A stretch of DNA of 11,894 nt. It comes from JASMHC01 sp964453855 (GTDB taxonomy: Bacteria > Pseudomonadota > Alphaproteobacteria > Rhodobacterales > Rhodobacteraceae). Shown here piece after piece: positions 1 to 6,251 of this stretch (its first letter is position 1; each line of letters opens with the position of its first letter). The position numbers were made by a program, and so were the translations under genes. The stretch spans positions 1 to 11,894 of the forward strand of contig CAYVRN010000080.1 of assembly GCA_964453855.1 (NCBI GenBank), written 5' to 3'. The notes beneath the pieces were generated by a model. That model did no database searches. It saw only the letters and a program-made list of their open reading frames with translations, and was not told the DNA's origin.

Positions 1-808
1 GGGCGACCCAGGTACTGTCGATGATATTCTTGCCGAGCATAAACCGGTGGCCCATCGCATCCGTCAGATCATCGACATGCTGTCCCCTGCCGGTGTCCAG
101 CGTGTGCGCGGTATGGAAGACGGGGACGAGATTGACCTGAACGCTGCCGTAGACGCGATGATTGCCATTCGAATGGGTGAACAACCCAATCCTCGGATCA
201 CCATGCGCAACCTCATCAAGTCGCGTGATCTGGCGGTGACCGTTCTTCTGGACCTGAGCGAAAGCACCAACGACATGGTTGAAGGGTCCGAGAAAACTGT
301 GCTGGACCTGACCCGCGAGGCGGCAACGCTGGTGGCCACTGCGATATCCGGCATCGGCGATCCTTTTGCCCTGCACGGCTTTGCGTCAGACGGGCGGCAT
401 GATGTGCATTACTACAAGTTCAAAGACTTTAACCAGCGGTTCGATGATGAAGCCAAGGCGCGTCTGGACGGTATGAAAGGCGGCCTGTCCACCCGTATGG
501 GCGCGGCTCTGCGCCATGCCGGAGCAGGTTTGATGAAGCAGCCCGAGCGACGCAAGCTGATCCTGCTCGTCACCGATGGCGCACCAGCGGATATTGACGA
601 ACGGGACCCCCAGCACCTGCGACATGACACCAAAAACGCAGTCGAGGAACTGGCGTCCAAGGGAGTTTCATCCTACTGTCTGACCCTAGACCCCAACGCG
701 GACACTTATGTGAAGCGGATTTTCGGCCAGAACAACTATACCATCGTGGATCACGTAAACCGTTTGCCCGAAAAACTGCCCGCGTTATTCGCATCCCTGA
801 CCGCCTGA
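1..808 (+). CDS. cbbO: CbbO-type VWA-domain RuBisCO activase subunit, 3' part only
   Basis: The reading frame is already open at base 2, so the true start lies outside the window; the GTG at 47 is probably internal. The visible part is the C-terminal von Willebrand factor A domain. Numbering from the codon at 47, it has a complete metal-ion-dependent adhesion site: DLSES at 69-73, a Thr in GGLSTRMG near 149, and TDG at 176-178. The stretch RGMEDGDEIDLNAAVDAMI just before it is typical of the CbbO/NorD family. CbbO works with the AAA+ ATPase CbbQ in the cytoplasm to remove inhibitory sugar phosphates from RuBisCO. NorD, its paralogue in nitric oxide reductase clusters, is the main alternative, but the next gene is not norE, and the VWA sequence reads closer to CbbO as I remember it. 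The stop overlaps the ribosome binding site of the next gene. Confidence 0.8.
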   Translation, partial: GDPGTVDDILAEHKPVAHRIRQIIDMLSPAGVQRVRGMEDGDEIDLNAAVDAMIAIRMGEQPNPRITMRNLIKSRDLAVTVLLDLSESTNDMVEGSEKTVLDLTREAATLVATAISGIGDPFALHGFASDGRHDVHYYKFKDFNQRFDDEAKARLDGMKGGLSTRMGAALRHAGAGLMKQPERRKLILLVTDGAPADIDERDPQHLRHDTKNAVEELASKGVSSYCLTLDPNADTYVKRIFGQNNYTIVDHVNRLPEKLPALFASLTA

Positions 809-817
809 GGAGACATC

Positions 818-1129
818 ATGCGAGAACCGAAACGCTATGTTGGCATCGACAACGACCTGAACGGCGGCATGACCGATACCGGCAAGATCATCCGGGATGC
901 CTGGGTGTTCGGCCTGATCCCCGAAAGCGAAACCTGCGAAGGTTGGCTGCCTCAAGGCATCGAAAGCCTATGGGAAAAGGTCAACGCCGAGTGGGAGAAA
1001 TACGGCTTTCTGGTCAGCGACCTGCCCGATGATCTACGTGAACGCTTTATGCGCATTCAGGCAGTCGCGATTGAACGTGCCAAAGCCGCCGGCTGGTCGG
1101 GTCATTTTGAACTGGTTGGGGATGTGTAG
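818..1129 (+). CDS. Conserved hypothetical 103-residue protein at the end of the cbb operon
   Basis: This small, acidic, soluble-looking protein has no signal peptide or membrane segment. It starts at an ATG nine bases after the cbbO-type stop, with a strong AGGAGA Shine-Dalgarno at 808-813 overlapping that stop, so it is almost certainly co-translated. Visible features are a conserved-looking N-terminus (YVGIDNDLNGGMTDTGKIIRD), Trp residues at 29 and 43, and a helical, charged C-terminal half ending WSGHFELVGDV. I recognise no catalytic motif. Position and size recall the small cbbN gene that follows cbbO in the Nitrosomonas cbbLSQON operon, but that identity is a guess from context. A role linked to RuBisCO activation or regulation is inferred from gene order only. 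Confidence 0.75.
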   Translation: MREPKRYVGIDNDLNGGMTDTGKIIRDAWVFGLIPESETCEGWLPQGIESLWEKVNAEWEKYGFLVSDLPDDLRERFMRIQAVAIERAKAAGWSGHFELVGDV

Positions 1130-1163
1130 GCCCCCCAACAAAGCAATGGCGCGCGCCGCCGGC

Positions 1164-1191
1164 CTGAAAATAATCGCGCTACCATTTTCAG
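1164..1191 (+). repeat. Perfect 8-bp inverted repeat downstream of the cbb genes
   Basis: CTGAAAAT at 1164-1171 and ATTTTCAG at 1184-1191 are perfect reverse complements with a 12-base loop. Flanking GCCG and CGGC could lengthen the stem across a small bulge. It lies 34 bases after the stop at 1129 and before the next promoter, so it could end the cbb transcript. It lacks a following T-run, which makes an intrinsic terminator uncertain. A separate perfect 10-bp palindrome, GGCGCGCGCC, lies just upstream at 1148-1157. Confidence 0.4.
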
Positions 1192-1201
1192 CGGCTCAGC
1201 G

Positions 1202-1246
1202 TATATTCCAAATGTGATACATGTCTACTCGACACATCTGGAATAT
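1202..1246 (+). promoter_or_regulatory. Candidate promoter/operator of the dehydrogenase pair: 14-bp inverted repeat
   Basis: Arms 1203-1216 (ATATTCCAAATGTG) and 1233-1246 (CACATCTGGAATAT) are reverse complements with one mismatch, separated by 16 bases. TATATT at 1202-1207 resembles a -10 box and overlaps the left arm, but I see no good -35. The right arm ends two bases before the AAAGGAG ribosome binding site at 1248-1254. The outer half-site ATATTCC/GGAATAT also occurs in the divergent control region near 4522-4534. An operator is the favoured reading; a leader-mRNA hairpin beside the ribosome binding site is the alternative. Confidence 0.45.
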
Positions 1247-1259
1247 CAAAGGAGTCCCC

Positions 1260-2213
1260 ATGTCCAACCAGAAGAAACCCGTCATTGGATTTATTGGCCT
1301 TGGCTTCATGGGGCATGGTATGGCCAAAAACATCCTGCTTGGCGGATATGAGTTATACATCAAAGGAAACCGCAACCGAACACCGATTGAAAGTCTGGCC
1401 GCAAAAGGCGCTTTCGAGGTCTCAAGCCCAAAAGAGATGGCCGAAAAATGTGACATCGTTCACATTTGCCTTTCAAATTCCCCGATGGTTGAAAGCGTCA
1501 TTCGCGGTGACGACGGCATTCTTGCTGGCGCACGTGAGGGGTTGATTGTGATCGACACTTCGACGGCTGATCCGACCTCGACCGAAATACTGGCGGCAGA
1601 GTTGGCCACCAAAGGCGCCACATTGGTCGATGCCCCGCTTGGTCGCACACCGAAAGAAGCCGAAGAGGGGACCTTGGACGCGATGGTCGGTTGTGACGCC
1701 GAGACTTTGGCGATTGTCACCCCTGTGATCGAATGCTGGGCAGGCACGATCAACCATATTGGCCCTGTAGGAAGCGCACATAAAATGAAGCTTCTGATGA
1801 ACTTCATGGCGATGGGGTATGGGGCACTATACTCAGAGCTTGTTGTGCTTGGTGCCAAGGTCGGCATCCCTCCACAAACCATCTACAAAGTTCTGTCACC
1901 CAGCCGCATGGGCAACGGCTTTTTCGAAACCTTCATGAGCTACGTTGTCGATCGCAACCGCGATGCACACAAGTTTTCGATCACCAACGCCAGCAAAGAC
2001 ATACGTTATGTGAACAACATGGCCACTGACGCGGGCGTCGTGAATGTGATGGCTGCATCCATCAAGCATTACTACACCCATGCCGAAGCGATTGGGAAAG
2101 GCGGCGACTACGTGCCGATGCTGTCGGACATTATCGGAGCGATGAATGGCGTCGACATGGCGGACGAGGTCGCAAAGGGTCGCGCGGCCGAGGCGGAAAA
2201 GGACAACGGATAA
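1260..2213 (+). CDS. NAD(P)-dependent beta-hydroxyacid dehydrogenase (3-hydroxyisobutyrate dehydrogenase / tartronate semialdehyde reductase family)
   Basis: This 317-residue cytoplasmic oxidoreductase has the usual length for the family. The Rossmann signature FIGLGFMGHGMAKN is at 11-24. The catalytic region GPVGSAHKMKLLMNF carries the expected Lys177 and Asn181. The substrate loop reads DAPLGRTP (125-132) rather than the common DAPVSGG. That Gly-Arg-Thr form matches the sulfolactaldehyde reductase YihU as I remember it, so the substrate may not be hydroxyisobutyrate or tartronate semialdehyde. I chose the ATG at 1260 because AAAGGAG (1248-1254) precedes it at ideal spacing and the nucleotide-binding motif then begins at residue 10. 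An in-frame ATG at 1221 lies inside the inverted repeat and lacks a ribosome binding site. Three bases separate the stop from the following SDR gene, so the two form an operon. Confidence 0.88.
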   Translation: MSNQKKPVIGFIGLGFMGHGMAKNILLGGYELYIKGNRNRTPIESLAAKGAFEVSSPKEMAEKCDIVHICLSNSPMVESVIRGDDGILAGAREGLIVIDTSTADPTSTEILAAELATKGATLVDAPLGRTPKEAEEGTLDAMVGCDAETLAIVTPVIECWAGTINHIGPVGSAHKMKLLMNFMAMGYGALYSELVVLGAKVGIPPQTIYKVLSPSRMGNGFFETFMSYVVDRNRDAHKFSITNASKDIRYVNNMATDAGVVNVMAASIKHYYTHAEAIGKGGDYVPMLSDIIGAMNGVDMADEVAKGRAAEAEKDNG

Positions 2214-2216
2214 ACC

Positions 2217-2954
2217 ATGACAAAATCCATTATCATTACCGGCGCCGGTAGCGGAATTGGCAAGGCCACCGCCAGAACTTTTCTAGACGCAGGATGGCGT
2301 GTCGGTTTTGTCGGTCGGCGCGAAGAAACATTGCTTGATGCAGCAAACGGGCATCCGGCTGCGATGATCCTGCCCTGCGACGTGGCCGACGAAGCCGCTG
2401 TTCAGACCAATTTTGAAGCCGCCTACACTGCGTGGGGGCGTCTTGACGCGATCTTCAACAACGCAGGCATCATGATCACAGGCGGCCCGATTGACGAATT
2501 GTCCGTCCAAGACTGGCGGCGTTTGATTGATGTTAACCTTACGGGCTCGTTCATCGCGGCCCGTGCGGCCTTTGCCATCATGCGGCGACAATCCCCGATG
2601 GGCGGCCGGATCATCAACAACGGGTCGATCTCGGCTCACGCACCTCGGCCCGGGTCGACAGCCTATACGTCGTCAAAACACGCAATTACCGGACTAACCA
2701 AATCCATCTCTCTGGACGGGCGCCCCTATAACATCGCTTGTGGCCAGATTGATATTGGCAATGCTCTGACGGACATGGCGCAGTCGATGACAACTGGCAT
2801 GCCACAAGCCGACGGCAGCATCCGAACCGAAGCTGTGATGGATGTTCAGTACGTTGCCTCATCGGTGTTGCACATGGCCGAGCTTCCACTGGAGGCAAAT
2901 GTGCAGTTCATGACGGTCATGGCCACGAACATGCCCTTCGTCGGGCGCGGTTAG
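2217..2954 (+). CDS. Short-chain dehydrogenase/reductase (SDR), candidate 2-keto-3-deoxy acid 4-dehydrogenase
   Basis: This is a 245-residue classical SDR. It shows the cofactor motif TGAGSGIG (8-15), CDV at 54-56, NNAG at 81-84, Asn107, and the catalytic set Ser137, Tyr150 and Lys154 (YTSSK). The Gly-Arg-Arg after the second strand (33-35), where an acidic residue would indicate NAD, allows NADP use but does not prove it. Where most SDRs have a Pro-Gly motif after the active site, this one has IACGQIDIGNA (173-183), and it ends in MPFVGRG. The start follows the preceding stop by three bases, so translation is probably coupled. By analogy with L-rhamnose/L-fucose pathways, where an SDR oxidises C4 of the 2-keto-3-deoxy acid before an FAH-family hydrolase acts, it could do the same step here. 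The substrate is not shown by the sequence. The gene ends 11 bases from the convergent UxaA-type gene. Confidence 0.85.
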   Translation: MTKSIIITGAGSGIGKATARTFLDAGWRVGFVGRREETLLDAANGHPAAMILPCDVADEAAVQTNFEAAYTAWGRLDAIFNNAGIMITGGPIDELSVQDWRRLIDVNLTGSFIAARAAFAIMRRQSPMGGRIINNGSISAHAPRPGSTAYTSSKHAITGLTKSISLDGRPYNIACGQIDIGNALTDMAQSMTTGMPQADGSIRTEAVMDVQYVASSVLHMAELPLEANVQFMTVMATNMPFVGRG

Positions 2955-2965
2955 GGCGAAGATGG

Positions 2966-4465
2966 CTACATGACCGCGCCAATTTGCCAAGGCACAAACT
3001 CATAGTCCCCCAAACCTTGGGCTTCGGATTTCGAAGGGGTACCCGAAGCCACATCCAGAATCATCTGAAAGATCTCTTCTCCGAGTTCCGCAACGCTTGC
3101 ATCGCCGGTTAAAATTCGACCGGCGTTGATATCCATATCCTCGGTTTGACGCTCGTACATGGTCGTATTTGTGGCCACTTTGATTGACGGAGATGGCTTT
3201 GATCCAAACGCTGATCCGCGCCCCGTGGTGAAGACCACAATATTGCATCCAGAAGCGATCTGTCCCGTGACCGAGGCTGGATCGTAGCCGGGGCTATCCA
3301 TGAAAGTGAACCCTTTCGCCGTCACAGGTTCGGCGTATTTGAAGACACCGGTCAACGGAGTGGTCCCGCCTTTTGCTGCTGCGCCCAAAGACTTTTCGAG
3401 GATGGTCGTCAGACCGCCCTTTTTGTTACCGGGGCTGGGGTTGTTATCCATACTTCCACCGTTTCGGTCGGTATAATCTTCCCACCACCGGATGAGACCA
3501 AGCAGCCTCTCGCCAACTTGTTTGTCGATGGCCCGCGCCGTTAACAGGTGTTCTGCCCCGTAGATTTCAGGAGTTTCTGCCAGAACGCCCGTTCCCCCCA
3601 TGGCAACAAGTTTGTCTATCGCATACCCCAAGGCTGGATTGGCCGTAATCCCCGACCATGCATCAGACCCCCCACACTGCAGGGCCACCATCAGTTCAGA
3701 GGCCGGACAGGGTTCGCGCTGGGCAGCGTTGACCAAAGGAAGCATTTTCTCGATCTTACTTATTCCAAGCTCAACAGTTTTCCTTAACCCACCTACGTCC
3801 TGTATGTTCATCGTTTGAAACAATGGTCCCGGCTTTATGCCCATAGCTTCGACCAACCAGTCGATTTGGTTTGTCTCACATCCCAAGCCAGCCATCAAAA
3901 CGCCTCCGACATTCGGATTACGCGCATAGCCCCACATCACGCGCTGAAGCGCTTCAAAGCCTTCACCGTTGGTCGCCATGGCACATCCCGTGCCGTGATG
4001 AAACGCGGCGACCCCATCGACATTAGGGAAATCTGCAAGGCGCTCGGGTGTGAAATAATCCGCGATCATCCGTGCGGCAGTCGCTGAACAGTTCACACTT
4101 GCCAGAACCGCGATGTAATTTCGTGTTCCAACCTTGCCGTTTTCCCGCCGATACCCTTGAAAAACAGCTGGCTCTTGGGGTGTGACTGTCACAAGGGTGG
4201 TTCCGAACTCATAGGCTGCATTCACATTTCGGAACGTTACATTGTGGGTATGTACGTGGTCTCCGGGTAAAATATCGCGCGCTGCATATCCAATCACTTG
4301 CGCGTATTTGATAATCGGTTGACCCATCGCAATGCTTGAAGTTGCCATTTTGTGACCGCGCGGGATCAAGCTCAAAGCGCCCTCGTCCCCCTGAGAGATT
4401 TGGGAAATAGCGGTCACCACATTATCGGAATTGGAAAGGCGTACAGTTTTCACGGCTTTGTCCAT
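2966..4465 (-). CDS. UxaA/GarD-family sugar-acid dehydratase (altronate/galactarate dehydratase family)
   Basis: This full-length, 499-residue, two-domain enzyme has an N-terminal SAF domain (about 8-95, with IPRGHKMA at 34-41) and a long UxaA domain. Family hallmarks are ENGKVGTRNYIAV (108-120), HHGTGC (156-161), GLGCETNQ (193-200), LQCGGSD (262-268), SPGYDP (391-396) and FTTGRGSAFGSKPSPSIK (412-429). Known members are Fe(II)-type dehydratases removing water from D-altronate, D-galactarate or related acids to give 2-keto-3-deoxy acids. The sulfolactate sulfo-lyase SuyAB is a distant relative, normally split into two proteins, and so is less likely. The ATG at 4465 has no strong Shine-Dalgarno and a short predicted leader. 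The gene is read divergently from the FAH-type hydrolase across a shared control region, which supports a common substrate. Family assignment is firm; the substrate is unknown. Confidence 0.9.
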   Translation of the reverse strand: MDKAVKTVRLSNSDNVVTAISQISQGDEGALSLIPRGHKMATSSIAMGQPIIKYAQVIGYAARDILPGDHVHTHNVTFRNVNAAYEFGTTLVTVTPQEPAVFQGYRRENGKVGTRNYIAVLASVNCSATAARMIADYFTPERLADFPNVDGVAAFHHGTGCAMATNGEGFEALQRVMWGYARNPNVGGVLMAGLGCETNQIDWLVEAMGIKPGPLFQTMNIQDVGGLRKTVELGISKIEKMLPLVNAAQREPCPASELMVALQCGGSDAWSGITANPALGYAIDKLVAMGGTGVLAETPEIYGAEHLLTARAIDKQVGERLLGLIRWWEDYTDRNGGSMDNNPSPGNKKGGLTTILEKSLGAAAKGGTTPLTGVFKYAEPVTAKGFTFMDSPGYDPASVTGQIASGCNIVVFTTGRGSAFGSKPSPSIKVATNTTMYERQTEDMDINAGRILTGDASVAELGEEIFQMILDVASGTPSKSEAQGLGDYEFVPWQIGAVM

Positions 4466-4490
4466 TGGCTGCGATCATCTAGGTTTCGGA

Positions 4491-4519
4491 ATTATACGGT
4501 ATACCTTGAAATTCAGTTT
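4491..4519 (-). promoter_or_regulatory. Candidate promoter of the UxaA-type gene
   Basis: On the minus strand 4496-4491 reads TATAAT, a perfect -10 box. The expected -35 position near 4514-4519 reads AAACTG, far from consensus, so this promoter probably needs an activator or is intrinsically weak. The transcript would start near 4484 and have a leader of only about 20 bases. The -10 overlaps the palindrome TATACGGTATA (4493-4503) and abuts a TTCGGAAT box (4485-4492), so a bound repressor would block it. Confidence 0.4.
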
Positions 4520-4534
4520 TGATATTCGGAATAT
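4506..4534 (+). promoter_or_regulatory. Candidate promoter of the hydrolase-isomerase-aminotransferase operon
   Basis: TTGAAA at 4506-4511 is a fair -35. GAATAT at 4529-4534, after a 17-base spacer, is a weak -10 (3 of 6 consensus bases). The -10 lies within the palindrome at 4522-4534, consistent with repressor occlusion. The leader to the ATG at 4595 would be about 55 bases. Spacing is good, but the -10 is poor enough that another start site remains possible. Confidence 0.35.
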
Positions 4535-4594
4535 GTAAACGGCTGCAAAAATCAGCGCCGGTCCAAGAACTCAAATCGAAACAGGAACACCCTT

Positions 4595-5437
4595 ATGAAG
4601 CTACTGCGCGTCGGCCCGAAAGGGCAGGAAATCCCAGCAATTCTTGACACAGACGGCACCGTTCGCAGTCTTGAGGGCAAGGTTGCCGACTTCAAAGGCG
4701 GCGGGGTGTCCTTTGAGGCGCTTGAGGCCATTCGCGCGATCAATACTGCCGAACTACCAGTCGTCGAACCAGACCGTATAGGCGCTTGCCTCGCCGATGT
4801 TCCGAACTTTTACTGCATCGGCATGAACTACGCCAAACACGCGCGCGAAACAGGTGCCGAACCGCCACACGAACCGATCATTTTCAACAAGGCAACATCG
4901 TGTCTGTCAGGTCCAACCGATCCGGTGATCATCCCTCGCGGCTCTGAAAAATCCGACTGGGAGGCAGAGCTGGGCGTCGTGATCGGCAAAACCGCCAGCT
5001 ACGTCTCCGAGGCAGAGGCGCTTGGCTATGTGGCTGCCTATTGCGTGGTGAACGACATGTCGGAACGCGCCTATCAGTTCGATCATTTGGGCCAGTGGGT
5101 CAAAGGTAAATCCGCCCCGACATTCGGTCCGACCGGCCCGTGGCTGGTCACCGCTGACGAGATCCCAGACCCGCAGAACCTAGGAATCTGGCTAAAACTG
5201 AACGGCGAGACCGTACAGAACTCGAACACCTCGGATATGATCTTTTCGGTTGCCGAAATCATCTCGTATATGTCGCGCTTCATGGAATTGCGCCCGGGCG
5301 ATCTGATCGCCACCGGTACCCCCGAAGGGGTCGGTTTGGGAATGACCCCGCCCCGCTTCCTGCGTGCCGGAGACACCATGGAGCTGGGGGTTGAAGGGCT
5401 TGGGGTTCAGAACCAGACAACCGTGAACGCGGATTGA
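4595..5437 (+). CDS. Fumarylacetoacetate hydrolase (FAH) family protein, candidate 2,4-diketo-3-deoxy acid hydrolase
   Basis: This 280-residue cytoplasmic enzyme has an N-terminal cap of about 65 residues and a full FAH catalytic domain. Metal ligands are visible as Glu123 and Glu125 (DWEAELGVVIG) and Asp154 (VVNDMSER). Other family marks are IGMNYAKHARETG (75-87), KGKSAPTFGPTGPWLV (170-185) and the lid-closing ATGTPEGVG (239-247). The overall sequence resembles the branch containing 2,4-didehydro-3-deoxy-L-rhamnonate hydrolase (LRA6), which splits a 2,4-diketo acid into pyruvate and a hydroxy acid. Ureidoglycolate lyase-like and 2-oxohepta-3-ene-dioate hydratase-like activities are alternatives in this hard-to-assign family. 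An AGGA (4583-4586) precedes the ATG at good spacing. It is divergent from the UxaA-type dehydratase and first in a three-gene run, which favours the diketo-acid role. Confidence 0.88.
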   Translation: MKLLRVGPKGQEIPAILDTDGTVRSLEGKVADFKGGGVSFEALEAIRAINTAELPVVEPDRIGACLADVPNFYCIGMNYAKHARETGAEPPHEPIIFNKATSCLSGPTDPVIIPRGSEKSDWEAELGVVIGKTASYVSEAEALGYVAAYCVVNDMSERAYQFDHLGQWVKGKSAPTFGPTGPWLVTADEIPDPQNLGIWLKLNGETVQNSNTSDMIFSVAEIISYMSRFMELRPGDLIATGTPEGVGLGMTPPRFLRAGDTMELGVEGLGVQNQTTVNAD

Positions 5438-5471
5438 TCACAGCGGTCTTTTTCAAGCTTTGGGGTAAGAT

Positions 5472-6251
5472 GTGACGTTCTCGGCAAACCTTGGGTTTCT
5501 ATACACCGACCTGAACTTGGTGGACCGCATCTTGGCTGCCAAACGGGATGGGTTTGACGCCGTTGAATGCCACTTTCCCTACGACACACCCGCCTCGCAG
5601 GTAAAATGCGCGCTCAAGGAAACCGGCCTGACGATGTTGGGGCTGAACACGGTTCCGGGCGACGCCACAGCAGGTGAGTTCGGCCTGTGTGCCCTGCCCG
5701 ACCGCGTGTCACAGGCACGCGCGGCGATTGATCAGGCAATCGCTTACGGTGCCGAAATTGGCGCGCTGAACGTGCACGTCATGGCAGGGCGATCGGACTC
5801 TATTGACGGGGCCGAGGCAACCTTTCGAGCGAACCTGACCTATGCCTGTAACGCTGCTGCTAAGCATGGGATGTCCATTCTGATCGAACCCATCAACCAA
5901 AGGGACGTGGCTGGCTATCACCTGTCGACGGTCGAACACGCCCGCATGATTATTGACGAACTAAGGCACCCCAACCTGCGGATGATGTTTGACTGCTACC
6001 ACACCCAGATCACCCAAGGCGATCTGACCACCTGGCTGCTCACCCATCTGCCCGTGATCGGACATATCCAGATTGCCGCTGTGCCGGACAGGGGCGAACC
6101 GGATCAGGGGGAAGTGCATTACCTCAACCTGATCCGCGCGGTCCGCAAAATGGGCTATACCGCGCCAATCGGGGCCGAATACAAACCCCGCAACGGATCA
6201 ACAGTGGATGGGCTAGGCTGGCTCGCTGCGTTCAAAAAGGAACTGACATGA
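5472..6251 (+). CDS. Hydroxypyruvate isomerase-like TIM-barrel protein (Hyi/OtnI family)
   Basis: The 259-residue protein has the length and motifs of hydroxypyruvate isomerase. It opens with FSANLGFLYTD, has FPYDTP at 35-40 and HVMAG at 102-106. The probable metal and catalytic residues are Glu139 (LIEPINQRD), Asp174 (FDCYH), Gln200 (HIQIA) and Glu236 (GAEYKP). Hyi interconverts hydroxypyruvate and tartronate semialdehyde; the related OtnI isomerises 2-oxo-tetronates. The start is a GTG preceded by GGGG (5462-5465), a modest ribosome binding site; the nearby ATG at 5470 is followed at once by a stop and cannot be used. The gene overlaps the aminotransferase start by four bases (ATGA), so the two are translationally coupled. 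No glyoxylate carboligase lies nearby, so a source of tartronate semialdehyde is not evident. Confidence 0.87.
   Translation: MTFSANLGFLYTDLNLVDRILAAKRDGFDAVECHFPYDTPASQVKCALKETGLTMLGLNTVPGDATAGEFGLCALPDRVSQARAAIDQAIAYGAEIGALNVHVMAGRSDSIDGAEATFRANLTYACNAAAKHGMSILIEPINQRDVAGYHLSTVEHARMIIDELRHPNLRMMFDCYHTQITQGDLTTWLLTHLPVIGHIQIAAVPDRGEPDQGEVHYLNLIRAVRKMGYTAPIGAEYKPRNGSTVDGLGWLAAFKKELT

Larger units (their letters stand above)
4485..4534. promoter_or_regulatory. Operator-like boxes in the divergent control region
   Basis: The 129-base gap between the divergent genes holds three palindromic elements. TTCGGAAT occurs at 4485-4492 and again at 4525-4532, exactly 40 bases apart, about four helical turns. 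The second copy sits in a longer perfect palindrome ATATTC-G-GAATAT (4522-4534). Between them lies the perfect 8-bp palindrome GGTATACC (4498-4505), overlapping TATAC-G-GTATA (4493-4503). GGTATACC resembles operators of GntR-family sugar-acid regulators such as UxuR/ExuR. No regulator gene is present in the window to test this. Confidence 0.5.

Noticed and set aside
1..808. NorD of a nitric oxide reductase cluster
   Set aside because: NorD and CbbO share this VWA domain, but the next gene is a small cytoplasmic protein, not norE, and the local sequence fits CbbO better as remembered. It stays an alternative.
1221..1259. Upstream in-frame ATG for the beta-hydroxyacid dehydrogenase
   Set aside because: It lies inside the inverted repeat and has no ribosome binding site, whereas the ATG at 1260 has AAAGGAG at correct spacing and the usual family N-terminus.
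1460..1882. Long antisense open frame within the beta-hydroxyacid dehydrogenase gene
   Set aside because: It mirrors a well-supported gene, has no recognisable protein features, and such frames are common opposite GC-rich coding sequence. The other antisense frames were dismissed for the same reason.
3815..4087. Plus-strand 90-codon open frame opposite the UxaA-type gene
   Set aside because: The minus-strand gene is continuous with clear family motifs throughout; this frame looks like a shadow with no domain or ribosome binding site.
2966..4465. Sulfolactate sulfo-lyase (SuyAB) identity for the UxaA-type gene
   Set aside because: SuyA and SuyB are normally separate proteins; this is a single full-length protein with altronate/galactarate dehydratase layout. 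Not excluded, given the YihU-like neighbour, but not favoured.
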